From contig NZ_JAHCDA010000001.1 of assembly GCF_018413645.1 (NCBI RefSeq), positions 1,364,001 to 1,428,000 on the forward strand: DNA of 64,000 nt. The letters are read 5' to 3'. Origin of the DNA: Roseococcus pinisoli (lineage in GTDB: Bacteria; Pseudomonadota; Alphaproteobacteria; Acetobacterales; Acetobacteraceae). A program made the translations under genes and the position numbers. Below, piece after piece: positions 1 through 9,928 of this stretch (the first letter of the stretch is position 1; each line of letters starts with the position of its first letter). Under the pieces are notes generated by a model, which saw nothing but the letters and a program-made list of their open reading frames with translations, had not been told where the DNA came from and made no database searches.

Positions 1-1017
1 GCCGTCGACGAGATGTACGCCTACATCGCGCATCCCCGCTTCGGTCAGGTCCGCTTCGGTGACGAAGACGGCGTCATGGGCGGCCTGATGAACTCGGGTT
101 GGGTGCAGGGCTTCGGTACGGGCGGCGTGCACGGCTCGTGGGAGAGCTTCGTGACCCGTCAGGGCGGTGGCCGCACGATGACCGCTCCGGGCGGCATCGG
201 TGACGCCTCCAAGATCATCTACATGTCCCCGCAGTTCTTCGGCTTCGACTTCGGTGCGAGCTTTGCCCCGAACGCGAACAGCGGCCGTGACACGGGCTGC
301 CCGAACAACGCCAGCTCCGGCTACTGCGACAGCGCCTACGCCTTCTCCGGCGCGCGGAACTTCGGCATCTACGCCGCTGGTCCGGAAATGGCCGTGAAGC
401 GTAACGAGATCCAGGCCGCCCTCCGCTGGCGTGGCAACCTGGCCGGCGTCGGCCTGGCCGCGACGGTTGGTTACATCGGCTCCGGCTCGGCTCGCGATAT
501 CTCGACCGGTGGCGCGCAGACCCGCGTGTTCAACGGCCTGAACATCTGGCAGGCCGGCGTGCAGGCCAGCGCCTACGGCTTCACCGTCGGTGCGGCCTAC
601 ACCTACGGCGACTACAACTTCTTCTGGGGCAACACCCAGCGCGGTGATCGTCCGGGCGAGCAGCTGGTCGTCGGCGGCCAGTACACGGCCGGCCCCTTCA
701 CGGTTGGTACGAACTTCGTGACCGGCCTCTTCGAGGGTGGCAGCCGCACGAACTGGGTTGACAGCACGACCGGTCCGCTGACGCAGGCTTCCTGCCGTCC
801 GGCGACGCCGGGTGTGTCCAACAACTGCGCCGGTATGCGCCGTTGGGGCGTGTCCGTGGGTGGCAACTATCGCCTCGCCCCCGGCATGGACCTGATCGCT
901 GAGTGGGTTCACTACTCGGTGCGTGAGCAGGGCCGTGACCTCGACCCGAACCGCCCTGGCATCCAGAGCCGTTCGTTCAGCGACGTCTTCCTGGTCGGTA
1001 CGCGTATCGCCTTCTAA
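1..1017 (+). CDS. outer-membrane porin, 5' truncated by window
   Basis: The reading frame is open from base 1, so the true start lies upstream. The 338 visible residues look like the C-terminal part of a trimeric general porin (Gram-negative porin_4 type): alternating Tyr/Gly/Phe-rich amphipathic strands, segments such as VRFGDEDG near the left edge and repeated GxxY/GxNF strand ends. The chain ends in the terminal Phe (GTRIAF) that the BAM machinery recognises on beta-barrels. Expected role: passive diffusion of small hydrophilic solutes across the outer membrane. Four cysteines in the loop regions may form disulfides. A strong terminator follows at once, so it is probably a monocistronic, highly expressed gene. 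Signal peptide not visible because of the truncation. Confidence 0.9.
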   Translation, partial: AVDEMYAYIAHPRFGQVRFGDEDGVMGGLMNSGWVQGFGTGGVHGSWESFVTRQGGGRTMTAPGGIGDASKIIYMSPQFFGFDFGASFAPNANSGRDTGCPNNASSGYCDSAYAFSGARNFGIYAAGPEMAVKRNEIQAALRWRGNLAGVGLAATVGYIGSGSARDISTGGAQTRVFNGLNIWQAGVQASAYGFTVGAAYTYGDYNFFWGNTQRGDRPGEQLVVGGQYTAGPFTVGTNFVTGLFEGGSRTNWVDSTTGPLTQASCRPATPGVSNNCAGMRRWGVSVGGNYRLAPGMDLIAEWVHYSVREQGRDLDPNRPGIQSRSFSDVFLVGTRIAF

Positions 1018-1042
1018 GGCAGTCACCTTCTCGTGACGGATC

Positions 1043-1078
1043 GGGGCGGCAGGGCAACCTGTCGCCCCTTTTCTTTTG
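1043..1078 (+). terminator. rho-independent terminator of the porin gene
   Basis: An 11-bp stem (GGGGCGGCAGG with CCTGTCGCCCC, one G-T pair), a GCAA tetraloop and then TTTTCTTTT. It starts 25 bases after the porin stop codon. Confidence 0.9.
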
Positions 1079-1104
1079 CAAGGCCGTCGCCTAGAAGCGC
1101 AGCC

Positions 1105-1662
1105 ATGACACACGTATCCCGTCCGATTCTCGTGCTCGGCGTCGGCCTTCTCGCCCTTGCGGCCTGTTCGGGCGGCCGGCAGGTTCGGAACGACGAATAC
1201 GGCACCGACAGCGCCCGCGAGCTCACCCTTCGCCAGACGGGGTCGAACTCCTCCACCTCCGGCATCGTCGTCTTCGGCGTCGATCGTTCGCGCGAGGCGC
1301 AGGGCGGCGGTGGCACCGGCGCCAATGCGGGCGGCGGCGGGATGACGGTGAACGCCTTCCTCTGGCGCGCCACCCTGGACACGCTTTCCTTCATGCCGCT
1401 GGCCAGCGCCGATCCCTTCGGCGGGGTCATCATCACCGACTGGTACTCGCCGCCGCAGGCCGAGGGCGAGCGCTTCAAGGCGACGGCCTATGTCATCGGC
1501 CGCCAGCTCCGCTCCGACGGCGTGCGCGTGCAGATCTTCCGGCAGGTGAACCGTGGCGGCGCCTGGACTGATGCCCCGGCCTCCTCGGCGACGAATTCCG
1601 AGATGGAGGACCGCGTCCTCGCTCGCGCCCGCGAGCTGCGGAGCCAGTCGGCCGGCCGCTAA
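1105..1662 (+). CDS. DUF3576 family lipoprotein
   Basis: 185 residues. The ATG at 1105 puts a classic lipoprotein signal at the N-terminus (hydrophobic ILVLGVGLLALAAC, lipobox LAAC), which is why I prefer it to an earlier in-frame start at 1033. After a Gly-rich linker (about residues 70-88) comes a compact domain containing ITDWYSPP, typical of DUF3576, a family of putative outer-membrane or periplasmic lipoproteins of unknown function in Alphaproteobacteria. It commonly sits just upstream of leuS, as here. Function is unknown. Possible envelope role inferred only from the lipobox and the nearby lptE. Confidence 0.85.
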   Translation: MTHVSRPILVLGVGLLALAACSGGRQVRNDEYGTDSARELTLRQTGSNSSTSGIVVFGVDRSREAQGGGGTGANAGGGGMTVNAFLWRATLDTLSFMPLASADPFGGVIITDWYSPPQAEGERFKATAYVIGRQLRSDGVRVQIFRQVNRGGAWTDAPASSATNSEMEDRVLARARELRSQSAGR

Positions 1663-1844
1663 GGCCGCCACTTCTGCTTTCCTGATCCCCCGCCGGTTGA
1701 GCGGGCTGTGACCGGCTGGCGCTCCGCCACGGTCGTCCCGCGGGAGAGCCGCGTGCGCTGAAGGGCCGCCCTCGTGTCCAGCATGCCAGCATCTGCGCGA
1801 TGCCGGCTTGAGGTGGCGGCGGGGCGGCCCTATTCAGGGGCGTC

Positions 1845-4433
1845 ATGCCCGATACGCCCCATCCCGTCGCCGCGATCGCGGCCGCCGATCGTTATGATTT
1901 CGCCGCCGCCGAGCCGCGCTGGCAAAGCGCGTGGGAGGAAGCCGCCTGCTTCTCCGTGCCCGACGTGCCGCCGGCCGGCGCGAAGAAGTACTATGTGCTC
2001 GAGATGTTTCCCTACCCCTCGGGCAAGATCCACATGGGGCATGTGCGCAACTACACGCTGGGCGACGTCGTCGCGCGCTACAAGCGGGCGCAGGGCCATC
2101 TGGTGATGCACCCCATGGGCTGGGACGCCTTCGGCCTGCCGGCCGAGAATGCCGCCCGCGAGCGCGGCACGCATCCCGCGACCTGGACCTACGCCAACAT
2201 CGCCAATATGCGCACCGAGCTGAAGCGCATGGGCCTGTCGCTGGAATGGGCGCGCGAATTCGCGACCTGTGATCCCGAATATTACGGCCAGCAGCAGAAG
2301 CTCTTCCTGGACTTCCTGAAGGACGGCCTGGTCGAGCGCAAGGAGAGCTGGGTCAACTGGGATCCCGTGGACGGCACCGTCCTGGCCAATGAGCAGGTGA
2401 TCGACGGCCGCGGCTGGCGCTCCGGCGCGCTGGTCGAGAAGAAGCTGCTGAGCCAGTGGTTCTTCTCCATCACCAAATTCGCGCCCGACCTGCTGGAGGC
2501 GCTGGACGGCCTGGACCGCTGGCCCGAGCGCGTGCGGCTCATGCAGGCGAACTGGATCGGCCGCAGCGAGGGCGCGCGCGTCCGCTTCGAGATGGCCGGC
2601 GCCGTCGACGACATCGCCGAGGTCGAGGTCTTCACCACGCGTCCGGACACGCTCTTCGGCATGTCCTTCCTGGCCGTCGCGGCCGAGCACCCGCTGGCTG
2701 CTGCCGCCGCCGCGCGCGATCCGGCCGCCGCCGCCTTCGTCGCCGAATGCCGTAGCCAGGGCACCAGCGAGGCCGTGATCGAGCAGGCCGAGAAGCGCGG
2801 CTTCGACACCGGTTTCCGCGTGAAGCACCCCTTCATCGAGGGCGCGACCTACCCCGTCTGGATCGCGAACTTCGTGCTGATGGAATACGGCACGGGCGCG
2901 ATCTTCGGCTGCCCGAGCGGCGACCAGCGCGACCTCGACTTCGCGCGCAAATACGGCCTGCCCGTGCCGCCCGTGGTCCTGCCCCGCGGCGGCGATCCCG
3001 CCACCTTCGCGATCGCCGACGAGGCCTTCACCGAGGATGGCACGCTATTCAACTCGGGCTTCCTGGATGGGCTCGACGTCGCCGAGGGCAAGCGCACCGC
3101 CATCGCGCGCATCGAGGAGCTCGGCCGCGGCAAGGGCGTGACCAACTGGCGCCTGCGCGACTGGGGTGTCTCGCGCCAGCGCTACTGGGGCTGCCCGATC
3201 CCGGTCATCCATTGCGACGATTGCGGCGCGGTTCCCGTCCCGCAGGGCCAGCTGCCCGTCATCCTGCCCGAGGATGTGGACTTCTCGCGCCCCGGCAACC
3301 CGCTCGACCATCATCCCACGTGGAAGCACGTGAACTGCCCGTCCTGCGGCAAGGCGGCGCGGCGCGAGACCGACACCTTCGACACCTTCGTCGACAGCTC
3401 CTGGTACTTCGCGCGCTTCTGCTCGCCGCGCGCCGATCAGCCGGTGACGCAGGCGGCGGTCGATGCCTGGCTGCCGGTGGACCAGTATATCGGCGGCATC
3501 GAGCACGCGATCCTGCACCTGCTCTACAGCCGCTTCTTCACCCGGGCGATGCACGAGACGGGGCACGTCTCGGTCGACGAGCCCTTCGCCGGCCTCTTCA
3601 CGCAGGGCATGGTCCAGCACGAGAGCTACAAGGGCGCCGACGGCCGCTGGCTCTACCCGGAGGAGGTGGAGAAGCGCCCCGACGGCACCGCCATCGTGCG
3701 GGGCGGCGACGAGCCGGTGACGGTGGGCCGCGTCGAGTCCATGTCCAAGTCCAAGCGCAACACGGTGGATCCGGGCGCCATCATCGGCCGCTACGGCGCC
3801 GACACGGCCCGCTGGTTCATCCTGAGCGACAACCCGCCGGACCGGGACATGGAGTGGTCCGAATCGGGCGTCGCGGGCGCGAGCCGCTTCATCGGGCGCG
3901 TCTGGCGCCTCGCCCAGAACCTACGCGAGGCGGAGGCGCCGGACGAGGCGGCGGGCCGCAAGCTGCTGCAGGCCACGCACCGGTCCATCGCCGCCGTGAC
4001 CGAGGCGCTGGAAAGCTTCGCCTTCAACGTCGCCGTGGCGCGCATCCACGAGCTCGCGAATGCCATCGGCGACGCCGCGACGGCACCGCTGGCGGCACGG
4101 CGTGAGGCGCTGGAGGCGCTGCTGCGCCTTGCCTCGCCGATGATGCCGCACCTCGCCGAGGAGCTGTGGTCCACCCTGCGCCCCGGCGCCGGGCTGGTGG
4201 CCCAGCTACCCTGGCTGGAGGCCGACCCGGAGCTGCTGAAGGCCGAGACGGTGACGCTGGCGGTCCAGGTCCTGGGCAAGCTGCGCGGCACCATCGAGGT
4301 GGCTGTGGATGCGTCGGACGAGGTGGTCTTCGCGGCCGCCGAGGCCGAGGAGAACGTGCAGCGGGCCATCGCCGGCAAGCCGATCAAGAAGCGCATCCAC
4401 GTCAAGGGACGCGTGGTCAACCTCGTCGTCTGA
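1845..4433 (+). CDS. leuS: leucyl-tRNA synthetase
   Basis: 862 residues, normal length for bacterial LeuRS. It charges tRNA-Leu in the cytoplasm. The class I signatures are present: HMGH at residues 63-66 (HIGH motif, preceded by PYPSG) and MSKSK at 633-637 (KMSKS loop). The CP1 editing domain lies between them, including a TTRPDTLFG-like stretch near residue 265. A CxxC pair near residues 456-459 and a second one near 503-506 resemble the zinc-binding insertions seen in many LeuRS. The C-terminal anticodon-binding helices and the small C-terminal domain are complete. First gene of the leuS-lptE-holA run. Confidence 0.99.
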   Translation: MPDTPHPVAAIAAADRYDFAAAEPRWQSAWEEAACFSVPDVPPAGAKKYYVLEMFPYPSGKIHMGHVRNYTLGDVVARYKRAQGHLVMHPMGWDAFGLPAENAARERGTHPATWTYANIANMRTELKRMGLSLEWAREFATCDPEYYGQQQKLFLDFLKDGLVERKESWVNWDPVDGTVLANEQVIDGRGWRSGALVEKKLLSQWFFSITKFAPDLLEALDGLDRWPERVRLMQANWIGRSEGARVRFEMAGAVDDIAEVEVFTTRPDTLFGMSFLAVAAEHPLAAAAAARDPAAAAFVAECRSQGTSEAVIEQAEKRGFDTGFRVKHPFIEGATYPVWIANFVLMEYGTGAIFGCPSGDQRDLDFARKYGLPVPPVVLPRGGDPATFAIADEAFTEDGTLFNSGFLDGLDVAEGKRTAIARIEELGRGKGVTNWRLRDWGVSRQRYWGCPIPVIHCDDCGAVPVPQGQLPVILPEDVDFSRPGNPLDHHPTWKHVNCPSCGKAARRETDTFDTFVDSSWYFARFCSPRADQPVTQAAVDAWLPVDQYIGGIEHAILHLLYSRFFTRAMHETGHVSVDEPFAGLFTQGMVQHESYKGADGRWLYPEEVEKRPDGTAIVRGGDEPVTVGRVESMSKSKRNTVDPGAIIGRYGADTARWFILSDNPPDRDMEWSESGVAGASRFIGRVWRLAQNLREAEAPDEAAGRKLLQATHRSIAAVTEALESFAFNVAVARIHELANAIGDAATAPLAARREALEALLRLASPMMPHLAEELWSTLRPGAGLVAQLPWLEADPELLKAETVTLAVQVLGKLRGTIEVAVDASDEVVFAAAEAEENVQRAIAGKPIKKRIHVKGRVVNLVV

Positions 4434-4487
4434 CGCGGGAATCATGGGAGCCGCCGCGCGCCGCTGGCGTGCGGCCCAGGCCGAGGA

Positions 4488-5060
4488 GTGAATGTGGTGA
4501 GCGAGCCGGTCCCCCGACGACGCGGCCTTCTCCTGTCGACGCTGGGACTGGCTTCGGCCGGCCTGGCGGGTTGCGGCTTCCGGCCGGTCTACGGGCCCGA
4601 AGGTGAGCGAAGCACGGCCGTCGATGGCACGGTCGAGCCTGCCCTGCGGGACCGGCTTGCCTCGGTGCGCGTGGGCCCGATCGGCGAGCGTTCGGGGCAG
4701 CTGCTGCGCCGGTCGCTGCAGCGCCAGCTGGAAGGCCAGCGCCCCGGCACGCCGGCCCGCTACGACCTCGCGGCCACGATCTCCTGGCAGAGCGAGCCGC
4801 TGGGCTATCGCCGCGACGGCATGGTGACGCGCGTGCGCTATGTCGCGACCGGAACCTGGATCCTGGCGACGGCCGCCATCCCCCCCGTGGTCCTCGACCG
4901 CGGCACGGTGCGCACGCTGGACGCATTCAACATTCCCGATCTGCAGTTCTTCGCCGCCGACGCCTCGCGCGACGAGATGGAGCGCCGTCTGGTCTCCGAG
5001 ATCAGCGACCGGATCGCGCTGGCCGTCGCGGTGTCGCTGCGCCGGCATCCGCAGGCCTGA
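4488..5060 (+). CDS. lptE: LPS-assembly lipoprotein LptE
   Basis: 190 residues from a GTG at 4488; two further in-frame GTGs (4494, 4497) are possible starts. The N-terminus is an Arg-rich twin-arginine-like stretch (PRRRGLLL) followed by a lipobox (GLAGC) and GFRPVYG, the hallmark start of alphaproteobacterial LptE. It would be an outer-membrane lipoprotein that plugs LptD and helps insert lipopolysaccharide. The order leuS-lptE-holA is conserved in Alpha- and Gammaproteobacteria, which strongly supports the call despite low sequence conservation in this family. Confidence 0.9.
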   Translation: MNVVSEPVPRRRGLLLSTLGLASAGLAGCGFRPVYGPEGERSTAVDGTVEPALRDRLASVRVGPIGERSGQLLRRSLQRQLEGQRPGTPARYDLAATISWQSEPLGYRRDGMVTRVRYVATGTWILATAAIPPVVLDRGTVRTLDAFNIPDLQFFAADASRDEMERRLVSEISDRIALAVAVSLRRHPQA

Positions 5061-5067
5061 GCCCGGC

Positions 5068-6081
5068 TTGGCCGCGAAGCTCGACCCGCGGCGCCTCGCG
5101 GCCTTCCTCGCCGATCCGCCGGAGGATTGCCGGGTGGTGCTCCTCATCGGCGACGATGCGGGGCTGGTGAACGAGCGCGCGGGGCAGCTCGTGCGCGCCG
5201 TGGCGGGCGACGATCCGATCCGCATCGTCGAGCCGGGGCGGGAAGCCGCGAAGGATCCGGGATCGCTGGCCGGCGAGGCGGCCTCCGTGCCGCTCACGGG
5301 CGGCCGCTGCGCCATCCGCCTGCGCGACGGGCGGGACAGCTGGACCGAGGCCGTGCGGGGTGCCCTGGCTGGCCCAGGGCCCGGTCTGGTCATCATCGAG
5401 GGCGCCGGCCTCACCGGCCGGTCGAAGCTGCGGACCCTGGTGGCCGCGGAGGCGCGCGGCCAGGTCATCGAATGCTATGCCGAGCGTGGGCGGGACCTGG
5501 TGGCCTCGATCCAGCGCATCCTGGGAGAGCTCGACGCGCAGGCCGAGCCGGCGGCGATGGACTGGCTCGCCGAAAGGGCCGGCGAGGACCGGCTGGCCAT
5601 GCGCCGCTCGCTGGAGATTCTCGCGCTGCATGCAGGCCCCGAGGGCCGCATCACCGCCGAGGAGGCGATGGAGCTGCTCGGCGAGGGCAGCCTGCTGGAT
5701 CTGGACGAGGCGCTGCTGGCGGCCTCGCTCGGCGAGGTGGCGGTGGCCGACCGGGCCATCGCGAAGGCCTTCGCGGAGGGCGCCAATCCCGTCCAGGTGC
5801 TGCGCGCGGCGCTGCGGCATGTGCAGCGGCTGCACAAGGCGGCGCTGGACGTCGCCGATGGCAGCTCGCCCGCCGATGCGGTGGGCGCCCTTCGGCCGCC
5901 CGTCTTCTGGAAGGCGAAGTCGGCGATGGAGCGCGCGCTCCGGATCTGGTCGCCCGGCCGCCTGGAGGCGCTGGGCGCGGCCCTGCTGCGCGCCGAGCGC
6001 CAGACCAAGTCGACCGGCCTGCCCGATGAGGTGATCGCGCGGCAGGTGGTGCTCGGCATGGCGCGAAGCGCCGCGCGATAG
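5068..6081 (+). CDS. holA: DNA polymerase III delta subunit
   Basis: 337 residues. The chosen start is a TTG at 5068, only 7 bases after lptE stops. It gives the family-typical N-terminus (AAKLDPRRLAAFLADPP) and no ATG or GTG fits better. Delta is the clamp-loader wrench that opens the beta clamp. Visible features: LLIGDDAGLVNERA at the start of the AAA+-like domain and an alpha-helical C-terminal collar domain with RAALRHVQRLHKA. HolA lacks a functional Walker A, as expected. Probably translationally coupled to lptE. Confidence 0.93.
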   Translation: MAAKLDPRRLAAFLADPPEDCRVVLLIGDDAGLVNERAGQLVRAVAGDDPIRIVEPGREAAKDPGSLAGEAASVPLTGGRCAIRLRDGRDSWTEAVRGALAGPGPGLVIIEGAGLTGRSKLRTLVAAEARGQVIECYAERGRDLVASIQRILGELDAQAEPAAMDWLAERAGEDRLAMRRSLEILALHAGPEGRITAEEAMELLGEGSLLDLDEALLAASLGEVAVADRAIAKAFAEGANPVQVLRAALRHVQRLHKAALDVADGSSPADAVGALRPPVFWKAKSAMERALRIWSPGRLEALGAALLRAERQTKSTGLPDEVIARQVVLGMARSAAR

Positions 6082-6157
6082 GTTCTGCCGCGGCGCATTC
6101 CAGCCGAGTTTCCGGCTAGGTGCGCCCGCCGCGCCGCGCCCGGGATACGAAACTCCA

Positions 6158-6186
6158 TTGACCCGCCGGGCCGTCCGTGGTTGATG
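6158..6186 (+). promoter_or_regulatory. candidate sigma-70 promoter for rpsF operon
   Basis: TTGACC (6158-6163), a 17-base spacer and TTGATG (6181-6186) lie in the 206-base gap between holA and rpsF. The -35 box is good and the -10 box is weak; assignment is by eye. Confidence 0.4.
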
Positions 6187-6220
6187 CGCGCCACCCTGCC
6201 GCCGGCGTTGGCACGCCCGC

Positions 6221-6274
6221 GGCTATGCCCGCTTGCGCGCTCCGATGTCCGGTGGCCGCCCGGGCTGAGTAGCC
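6221..6274 (+). promoter_or_regulatory. candidate structured leader of rpsF (possible S6:S18 autoregulatory element)
   Basis: An imperfect hairpin just before rpsF: outer stem GGCTA/TAGCC (6221-6225 with 6270-6274), inner stem GCCCG/CGGGC (6227-6231 with 6261-6265), an asymmetric TGAG bulge on the 3' side, and a loop with two CCG triplets. Many bacteria carry a leader before rpsF that binds the S6:S18 complex through a CCG motif. Position and fold fit, but identity is inferred. The ribosome-binding GGGAG follows at 6278. Confidence 0.35.
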
Positions 6275-6287
6275 ATAGGGAGTTCCC

Positions 6288-6764
6288 ATGCCACTCTACG
6301 AATGCGTGTTCATCGCGCGCAACGACGTCACCCAGCAGCAGGTCGAGACCATCGCGGACAATGTCGCGACGACGCTCGGCGAGCAGGGCGGTCACGTCCA
6401 GAAGCGCGAATACTGGGGCCTGCGCGGCCTCGCCTACAAGGTGAAGAAGAACCGCAAGGGGCATTACATGCTCCTCGGCATCGACGCCCCCCCCGCTGCC
6501 ATGCAGGAAGTCGTTCGCCAGCTCGGCCTGAACGAGGACGTGCTGCGCGAGATGACCATCCGCGTCGAGGCCATCGACCCCGAGGCGCCCTCGGCCATCC
6601 TCGCCAAGCGTGGCGACGACCGTGATCGTGAGCGCGGCTTCCGTGGGCCTAAGCCCGCTGGCCGCTTCAGCTCCGGCCGCACGGGCGGCGGTCGCGATGA
6701 CCGCGAGGAGTTCCGGGCCCGCTCGCGCGACGAGATGGACCTCAACCTGAACGAGGAGATCTGA
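6288..6764 (+). CDS. rpsF: 30S ribosomal protein S6
   Basis: 158 residues, longer than E. coli S6 because of a basic, low-complexity tail (about residues 105-158, rich in Arg, Asp and Gly), which is common in Alphaproteobacteria. The N-terminal fold starts [13 protein letters not shown] and contains [14 protein letters not shown], the conserved strand around the S18-binding face. S6 binds the central domain of 16S rRNA together with S18, encoded 4 bases downstream. First gene of the rpsF-rpsR-DUF2232-rplI operon. Confidence 0.99.
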   Translation: MPLYECVFIARNDVTQQQVETIADNVATTLGEQGGHVQKREYWGLRGLAYKVKKNRKGHYMLLGIDAPPAAMQEVVRQLGLNEDVLREMTIRVEAIDPEAPSAILAKRGDDRDRERGFRGPKPAGRFSSGRTGGGRDDREEFRARSRDEMDLNLNEEI

Positions 6765-6768
6765 GCCG

Positions 6769-7047
6769 ATGAGCGAGACCGCTGAACCCAACATCGCCAA
6801 TCGCCGCGCCGCCGTGGGGGCCCGCCGCCCCTTCTACCGCCGCCGGAAGTCCTGCCCCTTCTCCGGCCCGAACGCGCCGAAGATCGACTACAAGGACGTG
6901 CGCCTCCTGTCCCGCTTCCTGAGCGAGCGCGGCAAGATCGTGCCGTCGCGCATCACGGCCGTCAGCGGCAAGAAGCAGCGCGAGCTGGCGAATGCCATCA
7001 AGCGCGCCCGCTTCCTGGCCCTGCTGCCCTACGTGATCAACGACTGA
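6769..7047 (+). CDS. rpsR: 30S ribosomal protein S18
   Basis: 92 residues. It contains [18 protein letters not shown] and the C-terminal [21 protein letters not shown], all diagnostic of bS18. It assembles with S6 on the 16S rRNA platform. The start lies 4 bases after rpsF. A single Cys remains in the CPF motif, so the zinc-free form is expected. Confidence 0.99.
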   Translation: MSETAEPNIANRRAAVGARRPFYRRRKSCPFSGPNAPKIDYKDVRLLSRFLSERGKIVPSRITAVSGKKQRELANAIKRARFLALLPYVIND

Positions 7048-7063
7048 ACAGGAGGTTCGGCGG

Positions 7064-7963
7064 GTGAGCCAGACATCGGGCCAAGGGGGGCTTTTCAGCC
7101 ATCCCGAAGCCCTCGCGGCCGGTGCTGCGGGGCTGGGCTCGGCGGTGCTCGCCCTCTGGGCCATGCACGGGATGCCGCTCGGCACCCTGCTGCTCTGGCT
7201 GTCGCCGCTGCCGATCTTCGCGGCCGGTTTCGGCTTCGGAGCGCGCGCGGCGGTGGGGGCCACGGCCCTCGCCGGCGCGGTGGTGCTGTTCAGCGCCTCG
7301 ACGGTCGCGATGGGGGTCTACCTCGCCATCTTCGGCGTCCCCGCGGCGCTGGTGGTGGCCGGGGCGAAGCTGCAGTCGGGCCGCATGGACCTGACGCTGC
7401 CGCTCGCCGTGCTCGGCATCTGGCCGGTCCTGGTTCTGCTGATCCTCGCGATCGCCATTCCTGATCTGGAAGGCGAGATGCGCACGGCGGTGGAGCTGGG
7501 CGTGGCGCGCATGGGCGTGACGCTGCCGGACGGCATGGTGGACCAGATCGCGCAGGTGAAGGCGGCCGCGGCCGGCTTCTGGCTCGCGCTGCTCATGGTC
7601 GGCAACGGCCTCGCCGCGCAGAACATGCTGTCGCGCCAGGGCCTGGCTCTCCATGCGACGCCGGGTGGCGACGAAGTCCATCTGCCGGGCTGGTACCTGC
7701 CGCTGCCGGCCGTCGCGCTGGCCGCCTGGCTGGCCTTCGGCGGAGCCGTGGCGCTGTCCTCGCTGGTGATCCTGCTGGTGCCGGTTTTCCTGCTTGGCGT
7801 CGTCGGCGTGCATCGCCGGCTGCGCGGGCGGTCCGGCCGTGTCGCGATCCTGGCGGCCTTCTACGTGCTGATGCTCCTGTTCCTGCAAATCATGGCTCCG
7901 CTGATGGTCGGCGTGGGCCTTCTCGACCAATATCGGCGGCCCTCGATGCCGCCCCCAACCTGA
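7064..7963 (+). CDS. DUF2232 family integral membrane protein
   Basis: 299 residues from a GTG at 7064 with a strong AGGAGG 9 bases upstream. I count about eight hydrophobic segments, starting with a long helical pair (about residues 20-75) and ending at [21 protein letters not shown]. The family (DUF2232, related to YybS) has no established biochemical role. Its place between rpsR and rplI is conserved in many Alphaproteobacteria, so it is co-transcribed with ribosomal protein genes, but a ribosomal function is not implied. Confidence 0.85.
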   Translation: MSQTSGQGGLFSHPEALAAGAAGLGSAVLALWAMHGMPLGTLLLWLSPLPIFAAGFGFGARAAVGATALAGAVVLFSASTVAMGVYLAIFGVPAALVVAGAKLQSGRMDLTLPLAVLGIWPVLVLLILAIAIPDLEGEMRTAVELGVARMGVTLPDGMVDQIAQVKAAAAGFWLALLMVGNGLAAQNMLSRQGLALHATPGGDEVHLPGWYLPLPAVALAAWLAFGGAVALSSLVILLVPVFLLGVVGVHRRLRGRSGRVAILAAFYVLMLLFLQIMAPLMVGVGLLDQYRRPSMPPPT

Positions 7964-7976
7964 TTCGAGGCCAATC

Positions 7977-8528
7977 ATGATTGAACTCATCCTGATGCAG
8001 CGCGTCGACAAGCTCGGCCAGATGGGCGAGCTGGTGAAGGTGAAGCCTGGCTACGCCCGCAACTACCTCCTGCCGGGCGGCAAGGCGATCCGCGCGACCA
8101 AGTCCAACCTCGAGCGGTTCGAACAGGACCGCGTGCAGCTCGAGGCCCAGAACCTCAAGCGCCGCGAGGAAGCCGAGCGCGTTGCCGAGCGCATGGAAGG
8201 CCTCTCGGTCGTCCTGATCCGCTCCGCGGGCGAGAGCGGCGGCCTCTACGGCTCCGTCTCCGCGCGTGACATCGCCGACGGCTGCACCGAGGCCGGCCTG
8301 GGCGTGACCCGCTCGCAGGTGCAGCTGGACGCGCCGATCAAGACGCTGGGCCTCACCACGGTCCGCGTCGAGCTGCACCCCGAGGTGCTGCTCCCCGTGA
8401 TCGTGAACGTGGCCCGCAGCCCGGAAGAAGCCGAGAAGCAGGCCCGTGGCGAGGAGATCGCCCGCGAGGAGGAGATCACCCTCGAGGACGAGCTGGTCGC
8501 CGAGCTGGGCGCCGCGACGCGCGAGTAA
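7977..8528 (+). CDS. rplI: 50S ribosomal protein L9
   Basis: 183 residues. The N-terminal domain shows the L9 signature [17 protein letters not shown] (residues 24-40), then the long connecting helix (residues about 42-75) and the C-terminal domain ([22 protein letters not shown]). A further acidic tail rich in Glu extends past the usual 150 residues. L9 binds 23S rRNA near L1 and affects reading-frame maintenance. Last gene of the operon; a terminator follows. Confidence 0.99.
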   Translation: MIELILMQRVDKLGQMGELVKVKPGYARNYLLPGGKAIRATKSNLERFEQDRVQLEAQNLKRREEAERVAERMEGLSVVLIRSAGESGGLYGSVSARDIADGCTEAGLGVTRSQVQLDAPIKTLGLTTVRVELHPEVLLPVIVNVARSPEEAEKQARGEEIAREEEITLEDELVAELGAATRE

Positions 8529-8550
8529 TCCGGGCCAAGCTCGGGATCGG

Positions 8551-8577
8551 AAAAGGGGGCCGCGAGGCTCCCTTTTT
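8551..8577 (+). terminator. rho-independent terminator after rplI
   Basis: AAAGGGGGCC pairs with GGCTCCCTTT around a GCGA loop (one G-T pair), ending in a TTTTT run 22 bases after the rplI stop. Confidence 0.9.
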
Positions 8578-8658
8578 CATGCGCGGGCCACCGCCGCAGC
8601 AGGCCTATTTGCGACAGCATTATTGACGTAATCGTCACTCCGGCACGATGCTGGGCCG

Positions 8659-9252
8659 ATGGAGTACCTCCTCACCCTCGTCGCCTTCGCCTTCGCGACC
8701 TCCGCGACGCCGGGCCCCAACGTGCTGATGGTCGCGGCCTCGGCCGCGCAGGTGGGCATGCGCCGCGTGGTGCCGCACATGCTGGGCATCACGCTCGGCT
8801 TCCCCGCGATGTTCCTGGCCGTCGCCCTCGGCCTCGGCATGCCCTTCGAGAGCTATCCCTGGCTGCACCGGGCCATGCAGGTGGTGGGGGCGGCGTGGCT
8901 GGTCTGGCTGGCCTGGAAGATCGCCACCGCCGCCCCGCCGGCGGGCCGGCAGGAGAGGCCCGCCCCGCCGCTGGGCTTCGTCGGCGCTGCCGCCTTCCAA
9001 TGGGTGAATCCCAAGGCCTGGATGATCGTCCTGGCGGCCCTGCCGGCCTTCACCACGCCCGGCGAGAGCCTCCTGCCGCAGGCCCTCACCGTCGCCCTCG
9101 TCTTTGCGCTTGTCTCGATGCCTTGCCTGGTCTTCTGGGCCTGGCTCGGAAGTGCCGCGCGGCGCGTGCTGGGCGACGGGGCGCGGTGGCGCGCCTTCAA
9201 CTGGTCGATGGCGGTGCTGCTGCTGCTGAGCCTGCTGCCGCTCTTCAGGTGA
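8659..9252 (+). CDS. LysE/RhtB family amino-acid exporter
   Basis: 197 residues and six predicted membrane segments, standard for the LysE/RhtB superfamily. The N-terminal signature is ATPGPNVLMVAASAAQ (about residues 17-32), which includes the conserved PGP motif, and a second motif FQWVNPKAW lies near residue 113. Members export amino acids or homoserine lactones across the inner membrane; the substrate cannot be told from sequence. It stands alone and converges on the DJ-1/PfpI gene with an 8-base overlap of the two 3' ends. Confidence 0.92.
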   Translation: MEYLLTLVAFAFATSATPGPNVLMVAASAAQVGMRRVVPHMLGITLGFPAMFLAVALGLGMPFESYPWLHRAMQVVGAAWLVWLAWKIATAAPPAGRQERPAPPLGFVGAAAFQWVNPKAWMIVLAALPAFTTPGESLLPQALTVALVFALVSMPCLVFWAWLGSAARRVLGDGARWRAFNWSMAVLLLLSLLPLFR

Positions 9253-9928
9253 GGGCGGCGCCGATCCGGCGCGCCATCTCCTCCCGCCGCCCGATCACGC
9301 CCGCCATCGCGACGCGCGTCGCATGCACCACCTCCGGCGGGGCGCTTTCCGGCGTGCCGGCCTGGAAGGGCGGGTGCGGGTCGTACTGCATGTAGAGCTG
9401 GATGCCCTCGGCGACGGCCTGGCCGCGCAGCCTGGCGGCGACCTGGAGTGCCCCGTCGAAGCCCGAGGTCACGCCGGCGGCGGTGACGAACTTGCCGTCC
9501 TCCACCACGCGCTCCCGCACGGGCACGGCGCCGAAGGAGGGCAGGATGTGGTGGCTCGCCCAATGGGTCGTGGCGCGGCGGCCCTTCAGCAGGCCCGTGG
9601 CGCCCAGCAGCAGCGCGCCCGTGCAGACGGTGAAGACGAGCTTCGCGCCCTCGGCCTGGCGGCGGATCCAGGCGATGATCTCCGGGTCGACCATCTGCGC
9701 GTCGACCCCGAAGCCACCGGGGATATGGAGCACGTCCAGCTGCGGCGCCTCGGCGATCGTGGCGTCGGGGAGGATGCGCAACCCCCGCATGTCGCGGGCG
9801 GGGGCGAGGCTCTTGCCGTAGATGGCGTAGCTCGAATCCGGCAGGCGGGAGAGCACCTCGTGCGGTCCCGTCAGGTCCACCTGGTCGAGTTCGTCGAAGA
9901 TCAGGCTGCCGATGGTCAGATGGGCCAT
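9245..9928 (-). CDS. DJ-1/PfpI family protein, isonitrile hydratase-like
   Basis: 227 residues from the ATG at 9928 (MAHLTIGSLIFDELDQVDLTGP). I prefer this to an upstream in-frame start at 9973 because family members begin at this strand. The nucleophile elbow VCTGALLLG (Cys about residue 103) and the following GRRATTHW match bacterial isonitrile (cyclohexyl-isocyanide) hydratase, InhA, within the class I glutamine amidotransferase-like fold. The reaction in that family is hydration of an isonitrile to an N-formamide. Related proteins include AraC-fused sensors and glyoxalase-like enzymes, so the substrate here is uncertain. No helix-turn-helix is fused to it. Confidence 0.85.
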   Translation of the reverse strand: MAHLTIGSLIFDELDQVDLTGPHEVLSRLPDSSYAIYGKSLAPARDMRGLRILPDATIAEAPQLDVLHIPGGFGVDAQMVDPEIIAWIRRQAEGAKLVFTVCTGALLLGATGLLKGRRATTHWASHHILPSFGAVPVRERVVEDGKFVTAAGVTSGFDGALQVAARLRGQAVAEGIQLYMQYDPHPPFQAGTPESAPPEVVHATRVAMAGVIGRREEMARRIGAALT

